Shown here piece by piece: positions 54,672 to 64,000 of a stretch of DNA of 64,000 nucleotides. Source of the DNA: Viridothelium virens (Eukaryota > Ascomycota > Dothideomycetes > Trypetheliales > Trypetheliaceae). The position numbers and the translations under genes were made by a program. Location: assembly GCA_010094025.1 (NCBI GenBank), contig ML991809.1, forward strand, positions 186,001 through 250,000, written 5' to 3'. Below the pieces are notes generated by a model. The model did not search any database. It saw only the letters and a list, made by a program, of their open reading frames with translations, and had not been told where the DNA came from. Numbering within the stretch: position 1 is the stretch's first letter; every line of letters begins with the position of its first letter.

Positions 54672-56846
54672 ATGTTGTATAAACCTCTACCGACAAACAC
54701 ATCCATCCGGCTTCTGTACGTTAATTGCACTGAAAATTTGGGATCAGCTCCAGGGCCTTCACCCACTCTCTCCTGTTTTACAAGGGTAATCGATCTAGAC
54801 GATGAAGCTGGAGTACCTTCGTATGCATGTCTGTCTTACACGTGGTGCTCTCCATTCCCACTTCATCACCATCTTTCCTCCCAATACGATGTGACAACGA
54901 GATCGCATTTGCAGCAACCATTCATTGTTGTGGACGGAGAAAAGATGGTGGTCACGCTCTCGTTATATGAGGCATTGCACCAGTTAAGAAATGATACTCC
55001 CGCGCGACTGCAGCCGATTTGGATAGATGCGGTTTGCATTGATCAGAGAAACCCTCAAGGGAATGTAGAGCGTTCCAAGCAAGTCGTCATTATGGACCGT
55101 ATTTACGCAAGTGCTGAGAAAGTGCTCGTATGGCTAGGACCCGCAAGCCCCAAAGCATCAGATATTGCGATAGATGCCCTTCGCAATCTTGCTCGCATCA
55201 ATGTGAATGCGCTCGGTCTCGCGCTCATGAACGGCGTTATCGATATATCAGACCCAGATACTTATACAACACTCGGTATCAGTTCCATTTCCCGAAAAAC
55301 TTGGAAGGATATCCGTGATTTTTACGAGCGTGCATGGTTCCAGCGAACATGGGTCACACAAGAAGCGGCACTTGCTCAATCTATATCATTTCATTTTGGA
55401 CCGTATTCACTTTCATGGAAGGAGTTAGATGACGCATCGCACAACATATTTCGTCTGGGATTACCATTCGCATCCAGCACTGCCTTTCTCGTTGGAGTAA
55501 TCCAGAGTTTAGTAGAGCCTGACGAAGACCTACAAATAACCGAAGCCACCAGTCTTGCCTTCAGTAGCATCAACACTATCAGGAGTGTTCGCCTTCAGCA
55601 TGAGCGAGGAGGATACGGCACTAAGAGACGACCGCTTCCAAGGGCCGAAATCTCATATAATTCTTCCATAACTGCGACCAAGGAGTATGGAGGGGATCCA
55701 GAATCATGGAAAGACTTTTGGAAACTAATTTTACACAAGACGCGGCAAAACCAGGCCTCCGACCCTCGAGATAAAATCTATGGCTTTTTGGGTCTTCTTC
55801 GAGGAGTTACTGACAAATCCGGCCGTGAAATAATTATACCAAGTTATGAAGCTGACAACACTGTACAAAAGCTGTATACCGAAGTCACACGCAAGCTAAC
55901 CGTTGATCAGCCAGAGGCTGCTTATACCCCCCAAACTAACAGTACTACTAGGGTTCCTCCTATCGAGGACCGTTCCGTGCGAATCCAGAGAGATCTGCCG
56001 TCTTGGGTACCTGACTATTCAGCTCCACAACGGCCGCGGCCTCTGATATCCAGTTCTGTAACTTGTTTTCACTATCGCGCCAGCTTGCATATGACGGGTG
56101 GCTTCTTCGAGACGGGTAATGTTCGCTGGTACGGAATCCGCGGTATGCTGGTCAGTGAAGTAGCAGCTATAGGAGAAAGTTATGATGAGCTTAAGGAGAC
56201 GTGCTCAGTTCGAAGATGTTTGCAAATGCTCACAAGCCTTCCCAACGATAATGATAGAGCAGAGACTTTGGCACGTACACTCATCGCGAATCATTCACTT
56301 GGATTTGAAGTTCAATTAGACGAAGTAGCGGCTATTTTTCGCAGTTACATGACCTTGCTCAAAACGACCGAAATCCATCGCGAGAAACGAGGAAAGCTGA
56401 AGAACGAGGATGACAACACTCTCCTCTCAGACATTGAAAGATCATGTGAAGAGCTCAATATACTTGGTGAACGCTGGAGACCGCACATATCTGACGTATT
56501 CGATAGCTTGACAGCGTTGCGAAACAAGAGCTCAATCAGGGCACGTACTGGCTTGGATAAGGCTCTCATTGATCTGGCTTCCCGCTACGAATCTGCTTTG
56601 GACCTACTATTTGACTGTAGAAGATTCTTCTTGACAATTGACGCTAGAGTTGGGATTGGACCGCGATCCACGAGTCCTGGTGATGAGGTATGGCTTCTTC
56701 CGCCTGAGAGGAACTTTCACATTCTGCGCAGGCAGAGTAAGGGGAGACATGAACTACTGGGTGATGCATACGTACACGACATCATGTTTGGTGAGTTTAC
56801 GAAGTTCAAGTGGGAAGAGGACTTGGTCGATGTTTGCCTTGTGTGA
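54672..56846 (+). CDS. Heterokaryon incompatibility (HET) domain protein
   Basis: A single uninterrupted frame of 724 residues. The HET domain (about 40-200) has its three classic blocks: SYACLSYTW, PIWIDAVCIDQRNPQ with the invariant D/Q positions and RSKQVVIMDRIY, then RAWFQRTWVTQEAALAQ. A long C-terminal region follows, with the conserved DPRDKIYGFLGLL segment (about 380) and PSWVPDYSAP usual for these proteins. HET proteins trigger cell death when fused hyphae are genetically different; some act with NLR partners. No NACHT, TIR-like or other extra domain is present. It starts at the first ATG; the frame is open 8 codons further from a GTG. No disruption seen, so it should be a working gene. 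Specificity unknown. Confidence 0.9.
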   Translation: MLYKPLPTNTSIRLLYVNCTENLGSAPGPSPTLSCFTRVIDLDDEAGVPSYACLSYTWCSPFPLHHHLSSQYDVTTRSHLQQPFIVVDGEKMVVTLSLYEALHQLRNDTPARLQPIWIDAVCIDQRNPQGNVERSKQVVIMDRIYASAEKVLVWLGPASPKASDIAIDALRNLARINVNALGLALMNGVIDISDPDTYTTLGISSISRKTWKDIRDFYERAWFQRTWVTQEAALAQSISFHFGPYSLSWKELDDASHNIFRLGLPFASSTAFLVGVIQSLVEPDEDLQITEATSLAFSSINTIRSVRLQHERGGYGTKRRPLPRAEISYNSSITATKEYGGDPESWKDFWKLILHKTRQNQASDPRDKIYGFLGLLRGVTDKSGREIIIPSYEADNTVQKLYTEVTRKLTVDQPEAAYTPQTNSTTRVPPIEDRSVRIQRDLPSWVPDYSAPQRPRPLISSSVTCFHYRASLHMTGGFFETGNVRWYGIRGMLVSEVAAIGESYDELKETCSVRRCLQMLTSLPNDNDRAETLARTLIANHSLGFEVQLDEVAAIFRSYMTLLKTTEIHREKRGKLKNEDDNTLLSDIERSCEELNILGERWRPHISDVFDSLTALRNKSSIRARTGLDKALIDLASRYESALDLLFDCRRFFLTIDARVGIGPRSTSPGDEVWLLPPERNFHILRRQSKGRHELLGDAYVHDIMFGEFTKFKWEEDLVDVCLV

Positions 56847-57696
56847 ACTTTGAGTTACCTCGGCTTAAATTCTAGCGCTGCTTTATCTGTCCTTCTACTT
56901 TCGACGTCCTTCATTCTTGCCGTGTCCGTTTGAACACTATTCCATTTGGTCTCTGGCAACTAAGTGACCTTGATCATCTTTGTGGTGGCATGACCACTAG
57001 AAATGGCGCCATCAACGGCAAACATACTAATACCGCTCAAAAAGGCCCAGGCAGTGCTAATACCAGCATCTTAAGAGCATGAGAAGCAACACCAAGTCGT
57101 ACCAGAAGCAGGCATATCTCCGAGAAAGCCAGATTTCCGACCAGTAAAACTATTTATGGCAATTTGAGCTTTGTCTGAACCACCCGACTTGGCAATTGCA
57201 CCGACTCCAATTCAGCAAGAGTACGCTATGTCTCGTTAAGCTGCCTCGTTTTTATCTTCAGTCGTCTGGATTTTAGCGCATGCTTATATTACGTCCTTTA
57301 TATCGTTGTGGATCTTCGCACGTCTGTATGGTCTCCCGGTTTGAGCTGTATCAGCATATGATATTCGAACGCAACCGCTCGAACATTTGCATGAAAGTTT
57401 GCTATAGATGTTCTAGGGTTGCTGCAATTTTACTGCACTGATGAGAGATTACTATCCTTTTCGTTGGATCGTCTCAAACCAAGGTCTTTCTGAATTAAAC
57501 GTACAGTTTTGGCTACGATCTTTCCACAATCCCAGAAGAACGCATTGAGATGATATAATATCAGTATTTGAGTGGCTTGATAACTACAGAGACTTGAGTT
57601 GGGTATGGAGTGCTTCTAACAAAAATCCACTAAACTTCAAAAACGACTTCTCCTTTCTTTCCGCCTATAGAGGTTATCGGCGATCTTTCACAATCT
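56847..57696. other. Intergenic region
   Basis: 0.85 kb tail-to-tail between the HET gene and a small minus-strand gene; no coding frame seen. Confidence 0.35.
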
Positions 57697-57933
57697 TTAG
57701 GCGCCACCTTCCCGCTTCGCATACTCCTCCTCAATCCTCTCTTCATACAACTTCTCGGCCGCCTTCTCTGCATCGCCCTTTGCACCATCGTTCCCTCCAG
57801 ACGGCTTATCTGATCCGCCAATCGTACTGCTAATGTTGGAAACGCGGTCTCTGACCGAAGACGAGGAAGGCGATGTTTCAGGAGCCTCGGGTTTTTCTTC
57901 GGCTGGGCCGGCGGTTTGAAGTGGAAGTGGCAT
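57697..57933 (-). CDS. Small acidic hypothetical protein
   Basis: A 78-codon frame from an ATG in good context (ACAACAATGC). The product is disordered at first (Pro/Glu/Ser-rich) and ends in a charged helix KAAEKLYEERIEEEYAKREGGA. No motif is known. The charged C-terminal helix and the good start context favour a real gene, perhaps a small conserved ascomycete protein. An upstream exon cannot be excluded. Confidence 0.5.
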   Translation of the reverse strand: MPLPLQTAGPAEEKPEAPETSPSSSSVRDRVSNISSTIGGSDKPSGGNDGAKGDAEKAAEKLYEERIEEEYAKREGGA

Positions 57934-58421
57934 TGTTGTGTTGATAGTTTCCGCAGTGTTCTGGGAGTTGCACGGAGGATGGATTGACTTGAACTGGAGC
58001 TGAAGTTGATTTGTTTCTAGAGGCCAGTAGAGCTTTCAAAGGCTCCTTGCAGGACTTACGAGGAATCGTGAGTTGGGAGGATCTAAAGGAGCAGGTGAAG
58101 AAAGGCAGATGAGATGTCCGGAAGTGTGGCGTTGGGTAAACCTTCAACTACGTCATCTGAGAGGTGGCGTAATGGTGGCGGTGCACGGCACTTGTGCGGC
58201 GGTAGAGAAGTACAAGAATCTAACTGTCGTGCTACAATGCAGACCATTTTCACTATTAGAGGCTAATGTCTTGACTAGGAGCTACGTAGACAGACTTAAA
58301 TTTGGTACATAGAATAGAGCTGCAGGAAGGAAGACAATGAGGTATCTCAAAAACAAAAAGAATCGACGCAATTAAAAACCTACTCCATCTCTTCCATACC
58401 CAAGAGCATCCAAGTGTGATT
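57934..58421. other. Intergenic region
   Basis: 0.49 kb upstream of the small gene and downstream of the phosphatase; one 89-codon minus frame has no motif. Confidence 0.35.
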
Positions 58422-60707
58422 CTAAGAAGCCTGAACCTCCAGTCCCGGGATTGTCATCCCGTATCCCACTGTCCGTCCATTCGGATCATTGGCTTTCACC
58501 TCAACCATGATACTCACATCCAATCCGTACTTCCCTCCCAACCCCGTTTTTTTCAGACCACTTGCAGCAGGATGCTGCGTGCCTGCGTTCTCCTCTCCAG
58601 CATGCAGCGCTGTGCGAGGATTGCTGCTTTTAGTGCCATTACCATTCGCAGGAACAGCCTCACCATCAGGGACGCCGTTCGTGGTGGCAACTCCATCCAC
58701 CTCCGCGTCATCAAAGCTATGGCTCTCGTCGATAATGGCGTAGTTGCGGCTTGGCATGGTGGAATGATTTCCATCTGCCGTCTTCCTCGCTACACCGGTG
58801 TCGCCCTCGCCAGGGTCCCTGTCGAAGAAGTACATAAGCGTCTCGTCGGTCTTGTCGTCAAGATGATGGACTTTGTTTCTTCTCGCCAATAGATTTGCCA
58901 CGGCTTGGGGAGGTGGCTTGTTTGTTATAGCGCTTGAGATGATGTTCGGCATATAGCGGAAGTCGTTTTCGGCGGGGATTTCAAGCTTAGGGTTGCTATA
59001 GAAGCGTCCTAACGCGGCTAAATGCACGTCACCGCCGAGGATGGAAATGCGGACGCTGTGCTTCTTTGAGATATCTTGAAGACGATGAACAAGCATTTTG
59101 CGCTCTTTCTTGTGCTGATGTGCGGTATAGTGGTCATCGAGATCATCTAAAATGTCGACATTCCCATCAAAGTGATTGAAAAATCCTCCAGCTACACCAA
59201 AGCGCTTGTTGAAGAAGCGTATCGGACCAATGATTGGAGACTGCAGAATGTTTTCCAACCATTGAAGACGTGGATAGGCGATAGGCACGCCGAGTAGGAG
59301 GATGAAGTGCTTGAGATTCTTGTTGGCCTGCAGTTCGGTGGAAACTCGAGCGAAGATTTTGTCGTAAGTATCTGGGTAATTGATTTGGTGACGAGTCCGC
59401 TCCGTACGTGCATCAATACCAAGAAAAGCGACATGTGCACCGAGCTGGCAATAGACTGATCTGCTCTTCTCTTCAACGTATGGCCCTGGGCGCCCACCAA
59501 GGACGAAAGAGGGATCTTCATTCTTCTCAGTCATGACGAAATTCTCCTTCTCTTGGACGGGGTCTTCCGCAACACCATTTGTGCCCGGTGTACCAGTTAT
59601 GCCTGGGGCATCGGTTGTGAAGGTTGTCCTTGGGGGAGGGACGTGGTGTTGGAACAGCATATAGTACTTGTGTGCAACACCTCCGATCCCGCGGAAGACG
59701 GGACATTGCATGAAATGATCGGTGTACGAGCCAAAGCCGTCGATAATATCATGGTCGTCCCACACATTCACCTGGGGAATTTGACCATTCGCCGTTGCAA
59801 AGGGCTCAGTATTGTACCACCGTGTGTAGTTTTTGAAGTAATAGTCGTCACAGGCTCGGCGCATGCCCTCGTCAAAGGGAAATTTTCTTCTTTTCTGCGG
59901 GTTGCCAATGTCGGTCCAGGCTCTCAATGGACCGTCTACTCGCACACCATCGTTGTAAATTTGGTCACCGCCTCCGATCATAACATGTATTGGTTTTTGG
60001 GTGTGGATTCTGAGAACGTCTTCCCAAACCACTGGTCCACCACCGAATGCAGGAATATCCGTGCCAACACTGAAGCCATTGCAGGAATGGAACATGATGC
60101 GCATCGATTGTTTTTTGGATGGAACGCAGAACGTTTTTGTGGATGTCTTCTTGGTGTCCTGCCCGCTATCCTCCTCTACAAATCGTACCCTTGGTATTGT
60201 GTATTCCCAACTTGACTCATGCTCCTCGAAGGGCACATCAATCCGAAATCTCCAAAACGTCTTTTCCTTATCTGCATATAGCTTCTCGCTCGCAAAAGAT
60301 CGTTGTTTGCCGGACTGACTAACACCGTTGATCCCGTTGACCTGGTTTGGACCGCCCGGCTGTCCAAGTCCCCTCAAATGTAGTTCTGGCTGGGGCTGTG
60401 CATTCTTGGTAACGATTAAGACTGAACCATGCCATACCGGGTTACGGGAGGTTCCATTGCTGGTATGCTTGTAGTTGAGAAGGGGTCCACAGAGGACTTC
60501 GAGCTCATCCGTGTTGTTCCTGCCCTGCCGTTCGTTCACAGCACCATCCATAGAACTCGGAGGAGGCTGATGAATGCCATTCGTTTCTTCGTGCAGCTGA
60601 ACTGCTGATTTGATCTCCCCAGCAAATGCATTTGCAGCAGTGCCGATGCCCGGTCTGGTATCTGGGTCTGGCTCGGGACCAGTCCTGCTCATATTATTCG
60701 AGTTCAT
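58422..60707 (-). CDS. PhoD-like metallophosphatase
   Basis: Single exon, 761 residues. A low-complexity N-terminus is followed by the PhoD-like metallophosphatase core (about 200-560): MIGGGDQIYND, NVWDDHDIIDGFGSYTDHF, CQLGAHVAFLGIDARTERT, and ISILGGDVHLAALGRF. These are the metal-binding Asp/His motifs of the PhoD superfamily. Related fungal proteins have been described as phospholipid- or polyphosphate-linked cytosolic phosphatases; I cannot name a substrate. No signal peptide or membrane segment is seen, so it probably acts in the cytosol. The C-terminal quarter is disordered. The ATG at 60707 is followed two codons later by another Met; either may be used. Confidence 0.88.
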   Translation of the reverse strand: MNSNNMSRTGPEPDPDTRPGIGTAANAFAGEIKSAVQLHEETNGIHQPPPSSMDGAVNERQGRNNTDELEVLCGPLLNYKHTSNGTSRNPVWHGSVLIVTKNAQPQPELHLRGLGQPGGPNQVNGINGVSQSGKQRSFASEKLYADKEKTFWRFRIDVPFEEHESSWEYTIPRVRFVEEDSGQDTKKTSTKTFCVPSKKQSMRIMFHSCNGFSVGTDIPAFGGGPVVWEDVLRIHTQKPIHVMIGGGDQIYNDGVRVDGPLRAWTDIGNPQKRRKFPFDEGMRRACDDYYFKNYTRWYNTEPFATANGQIPQVNVWDDHDIIDGFGSYTDHFMQCPVFRGIGGVAHKYYMLFQHHVPPPRTTFTTDAPGITGTPGTNGVAEDPVQEKENFVMTEKNEDPSFVLGGRPGPYVEEKSRSVYCQLGAHVAFLGIDARTERTRHQINYPDTYDKIFARVSTELQANKNLKHFILLLGVPIAYPRLQWLENILQSPIIGPIRFFNKRFGVAGGFFNHFDGNVDILDDLDDHYTAHQHKKERKMLVHRLQDISKKHSVRISILGGDVHLAALGRFYSNPKLEIPAENDFRYMPNIISSAITNKPPPQAVANLLARRNKVHHLDDKTDETLMYFFDRDPGEGDTGVARKTADGNHSTMPSRNYAIIDESHSFDDAEVDGVATTNGVPDGEAVPANGNGTKSSNPRTALHAGEENAGTQHPAASGLKKTGLGGKYGLDVSIMVEVKANDPNGRTVGYGMTIPGLEVQAS

Positions 60708-61246
60708 TGAAGCACAATGTTACGAGCAGTGGGACAATGTATTTCGGAATCGTTAATGTAGGCCTGTGCCGCTCGAAAGGAAAGCTCGCTCGAGGGATAA
60801 GGTTCAAGGTACTTGATTATGAGTTAGAGACAGTGTTAAAGGATTGACATAACGGCAAAGTCAGCTGGAAGTCGAAGAGGTCATCGACGGAACAGGGAAA
60901 TGAGCGCCAAGCGTCCGTTGTGGAAGGCTGCATGTGTAAGGGAAGACTAGGGTCGTCAATGGTGGATGTTTGACCTTGACAGCTCGAATCCCTACCTTGG
61001 TATGCACCTATCGTACGGGGGTTATTAGTTTGTCGATCTTCCGAGAACCATTAGTGTCATCCAACGAATCATGCAACCGGAAATTACCGAATGACACCGA
61101 GCAAGAGTTTGATTGCTAGAGGTACTGATGCTACCTGTTTTCTGATTCGTGAGCAGCAGAGACCCAGAAGCTAATTAGAGCAATTCACCGAGAGGCATTC
61201 TCCGCCACGCTATCATTTCCCTGCTCAATCATTTCAGCACCTCAGT
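60708..61246. other. Phosphatase promoter region
   Basis: 0.54 kb with no supported coding frame. Confidence 0.4.
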
Positions 61247-61435
61247 ATGCTTAGTGTGGATGACGCGCATAGAGATGAACCCCCAGAATTCTACGAAATA
61301 TACGCCGGCAATGATGCCTTCGTGGCAAATCCCCCACCAGATAGTGTTAGAAACCTTGTAAGCACAGCTCTGCTGACTTCAATGTCTGGTCCAAATCAGA
61401 ACGATTGGGCTTCTTGCCCGACTACACCTCTCTAG
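61247..61435 (+). CDS. Possible tiny gene, antisense overlap at its end
   Basis: A 62-codon frame from ATG (MLSVDDAHRDEPPEFYEIYAG at the start, longer context Asp/Glu/Pro-rich). It contains an optional 42-nt intron: GTAAGC donor, CTGAC branch, AATCAG acceptor, length divisible by three with no stop, so both forms stay in frame. Its stop overlaps by four bases the stop of the minus-strand gene to its right. No homologue known. It may be a 5' piece of something larger or a chance frame. Confidence 0.25.
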   Translation: MLSVDDAHRDEPPEFYEIYAGNDAFVANPPPDSVRNLVSTALLTSMSGPNQNDWASCPTTPL

Positions 61436-62460
61436 GTCTGCTTCGCAATCTGGATATGCCCATGCGTGTCCACTAGGAAGCCTCTGTCGTCGGATTCTTT
61501 GTTCAGTACGCGAGCGTATCCTCTCGGACCTACGAGGAAAGTCCTCCCTCCGGCTTTCTGGGACATTGGAAGATCCGCAAAGTCTATCTCCGAAGTACTC
61601 CCTACCCTGACCTCAGTCTTAACATTATTTCTTGAATAGAGAAAATATGAAAGAATGCTGTTTGCTTACTCTCTATCATCTTGGCCTTTCTCGGTTCTGT
61701 TCGCTTTCTTGGACTTCTTTGGCTTTTGACCATTTTCAGTCCCGTCGTCCTCCTCTTCCCCCTTATTTTCGAGGCCTCTCTTCTTCCTTCTCTCCTGTCC
61801 CGCTCCAGTAAACATTCCATATTTCCTCCGATTCGCCTTAACCGTGACATGGCTCGTCACCCCATCATAGCTCTTCCCCTTGCTCATCTTCACATCAGTC
61901 CTCTCTCCGGCACCCTTCGCCTTATCATCTTTACGGACGTGGCCTGCCCTCACATCATCCTTGTCCTTTCCCTTACCCCTTCCCTTCCTACCCGCTATCT
62001 TCTCGTCCTGTGCTCTTCTCATCTGATTCCTAGCCTTGGTCGTCTTGCTTTTCTGGACTGCGCGTCTCACTTTCTGAGATAATTTGGGTTTGCCGAAGAG
62101 ATTACCGTAGATAGCCTGCGCAATCTCGTCCTCGCTTCCTTCGTCGGAGTCGGTATCGTGACTTCCTTTCCCGATGTCGCTGTCGTCTGAGACGGAAACG
62201 AAGTCGTTGCTGAGAGAGAATGGTCTCGCTTGGCTCGGTCTAGCAGTCTGCTCGTCTTCTTTTAATGCGTCACCTCGTGTGGGAAGTGAGTGGGAGTTTA
62301 GGTTGCGAGATCCCTCAGTGGGTGTGGTGGTGCGAGCGGCGAACTCGCGTTGGAGACGAGGGGAGAAATTGACAAACTGATGGAGGTGGGTATGGAGGGT
62401 AGAATTGTCAAGGCCAAAGGATCGAACATCCTTGTTTGGACTGGGATCCGAGTCTGCCAT
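61432..62460 (-). CDS. Unrecognised charged nuclear-type protein
   Basis: Exons 62460-61670 and 61630-61432 join at phase 2 (donor GTAAGC, TTCAAG acceptor, 39-nt intron, near the lower limit for fungi) to give 329 residues. The N-terminal part is disordered, with an acidic Ser/Asp stretch (SDDSDIGKG, DSDEGSEDE). A helix-like segment near 110-150 (EIAQAIYGNLFGKPKLSQK) is followed by several Lys/Arg-rich clusters resembling nucleolar signals. The C-terminal exon is a compact segment (RTFLVGPRGYARVLNKESDD, HGHIQIAKQT). Reading through the intron would end the protein three residues later. I do not recognise the family. Composition suggests a nuclear or nucleolar protein, perhaps in RNA handling, but this is a guess. 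Confidence 0.72.
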
Positions 62461-62710
62461 TACCTGGTAGGTAGGATGATGAGTGAAGCCGAGAGTGTTG
62501 GCAAGCCTACAGTCTCCGCGCACAGAGATCAGGTATAAAAAAGGCTTGCTGAAGCGAAGAGTAACGACATGTTCGGGGCATTCTCACTAGGCATGGGTGA
62601 TGTGAGTGACCATGCTCGGGACTCAATGCGATTAACGGCTTTTCCTATTTTGGTCTGCTAAGCTTTTCCTATTATAATCTTTCCAGTGCTGTTCGCGTCC
62701 GAATTCCATT

Positions 62711-64000
62711 TCATTCATCCTCATCATCAGACCCAAAGATTGCCTTGAAGACTGCATCACCGGGTCTTTCTCCCTCGAGCGCCTCATTCTTCTCCACGTC
62801 CACTGCCGCTCTTTCTGGTACCTCCTGTTCCTTTGTAATGTCTCCCTCCGCTGCCTTGGCTTCACGCAACCTATCTGAGTCCATTGCCACTGCTTCCATC
62901 ATCATCTCATTCATTGCAGTTTTACCAACAACTTCCAACTTGTTCTTATTCCTTTCCGATTGTCCATTGTCGCCGGGGGCAGCTCCAGAATCCACCATCA
63001 CGTGAACCGGTGGTTGAACATTAAAGCGCTTGCAAACTAATCTCGTTGGAAAGAATCGAAATTCGGTCCTGGTCATGGGACCAAACATGCCCATCTTTGC
63101 TGCCTCCTCTGCAGGATCCTGCGATTTCTCGCTCGCCTTTCGCAACAGCGACTCACCCTCCCGCCCACTGCTGGTCGCATCTCCCCGTTCGTGCTCCCGG
63201 TCCGATGCTCCCTGGGGACCGGTAGAGCTCGATGTAAATCGACTAGCCATCAGCCCCTTCATCGGCTTAAAGACTCTCGCCGCGTGTGCAAATTCCGCAA
63301 GCTCCCGCAGCCATTCACTTCTTGTGTGGCCCGGGGTCCGCTTCAGGGTCGACACGTCGGAATTCAGACCGCCGCGATATTCCATGAACGCTCGGTACCG
63401 CGCCCGTTTGTCAAGGTCTTCAGAGTAGGGCATCCAGCCTCCGATACCGCGGCCGAGAGCGGCGAGCGCGATCTCTTTGTCGAGATCAGGGATAGCATTG
63501 GCGTCTGAACCAGGCTGTTTGGAAGTAGAGCCGGAAGGAGGTAGCTCATTTCCGGCGGCGGGGAGGTTGGAGCGGCCGGAGGCAGAGACCAGGCGGTCGC
63601 GAGCTTCGGAGGAGAGGAAATCAAAGACAGATTTTCCGGGGAGTTGAGTTTCACCGAGGAGAGCAGCGCGAGATTTGGGATCAAGAGTGGATGCTTTGGC
63701 TGCATCTGCTGTAGATTGGTAGGGTGTGGAGGTTGAGTTGGGACTGGATGGCTGCTTTGATGATTTCCAAACAGAAGGTATCTCAGGCGGTTGGTATTTC
63801 TTGCTAGTTTCTGTAAGCGTTGTCGTGATGGCTAAGAGGAAGCCATTGAGCGGCAGGCGACCATCGTGGCATTTTCGGAACCCCTTCGCTGAGGCTTTAC
63901 TCTTGGAAATAAAGACCGGCTTGTTTCGGAGCGATGGATTGGCAAAGCTTCTAGAGCTTACCTTCACGCTTGATGACTTCTTGCCTTTCTTCTTGTCCCC
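62711..64000 (-). CDS. GPATCH1/TOUGH-like G-patch protein, cut by right edge
   Basis: The frame runs open from the right edge to a stop at 62711, giving the C-terminal 429 residues. Family segments: NKPVFISKSKASAKGFRKCHDGRLPLNGF, read as two parts (NKPVFISK and GFRKCHDGRLPLNGF), then PPEIPSVWKSSK, the block PGKSVFDFLSSEARDRL, GGWMPYSEDLDKRARYRAFMEY, EWLRELAEFAHAARVFKPM and MASRFTSSS. This pattern is that of GPATCH1/TGH proteins, which act in pre-mRNA splicing; their G-patch lies N-terminal and would be outside the window. The tail is acidic (GSDDEDE). A GTAAGC at 63961 resembles a donor, but the frame continues through it with family-like sequence, so I read no intron there. Confidence 0.8.
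   Translation of the reverse strand, partial: GDKKKGKKSSSVKVSSRSFANPSLRNKPVFISKSKASAKGFRKCHDGRLPLNGFLLAITTTLTETSKKYQPPEIPSVWKSSKQPSSPNSTSTPYQSTADAAKASTLDPKSRAALLGETQLPGKSVFDFLSSEARDRLVSASGRSNLPAAGNELPPSGSTSKQPGSDANAIPDLDKEIALAALGRGIGGWMPYSEDLDKRARYRAFMEYRGGLNSDVSTLKRTPGHTRSEWLRELAEFAHAARVFKPMKGLMASRFTSSSTGPQGASDREHERGDATSSGREGESLLRKASEKSQDPAEEAAKMGMFGPMTRTEFRFFPTRLVCKRFNVQPPVHVMVDSGAAPGDNGQSERNKNKLEVVGKTAMNEMMMEAVAMDSDRLREAKAAEGDITKEQEVPERAAVDVEKNEALEGERPGDAVFKAIFGSDDEDE

Noticed and set aside
1-64000. Transposons, tRNA genes and CRISPR arrays
   Set aside because: I saw no terminal repeats, transposase or reverse transcriptase motifs, no convincing tRNA box pair and no regularly spaced direct repeats; this was a visual scan, so short or eroded copies could be missed.

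Overview
The window comes from a filamentous ascomycete (Pezizomycotina). Evidence: about 30 protein genes packed on both strands, many with short introns (about 40-150 nt) with GTAAGT/GTATGT-type donors and CTGAC/CTAAC-type branch points, plus lineage markers such as a HET-domain gene, a CPC1/GCN4-type bZIP gene, a Zn2Cys6 regulator and a KUP/HAK potassium transporter. I cannot place it to order from sequence alone. No rRNA, tRNA, CRISPR array or intact transposon was recognised.

Layout. 0-6.2 kb: an unknown gene cut by the left edge, a fatty-acid-hydroxylase/sterol-desaturase-like membrane protein, RPL6, RPN13 and GNA1. 7-15.3 kb: a single-pass surface-type protein, ORC1 with MCB-like promoter elements, a large KH-like fungal protein and prefoldin subunit 5. 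15.3-25.8 kb: a CPC1-type bZIP gene with short upstream ORFs and its own consensus TGACTCA sites, ERB1, a Zn2Cys6 factor, RAD10 and MED19. 26.4-34 kb: a large ankyrin protein with an NLR-like N-terminus, a bHLH factor and a Myb-like protein. 35-43 kb: EMP24, an MFS transporter, a gene-poor stretch, a decayed cytochrome P450 and a hotdog-fold thioesterase. 43.9-64 kb: an F-box-like protein, RPL9, a membrane-anchored glutaredoxin, the KUP/HAK transporter, LSM8, a HET protein, a PhoD-type phosphatase, an unrecognised charged protein and a GPATCH1-like gene cut by the right edge.

Most genes are conserved housekeeping genes: ribosome (RPL6, RPL9, ERB1), protein quality control (RPN13, prefoldin), DNA replication and repair (ORC1, RAD10), transcription and RNA (MED19, LSM8, CPC1), and secretory pathway (EMP24). 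They are independent monocistronic genes, often divergent with short shared promoters. The accessory part is the 26-45 kb interval (ankyrin/NLR-like gene, P450 fossil, MFS, thioesterase, F-box) and the HET gene at 54.7 kb. I found no clear new multi-gene system. The most interesting points are the ambiguous translational start and upstream ORFs of the CPC1-type gene, MCB-type elements before ORC1, the NLR-like protein without a nucleotide-binding domain, the degrading P450, and several very small exons. Gene models with introns were assembled by hand from reading frame, splice consensus and family similarity recalled from memory; no database search was run.
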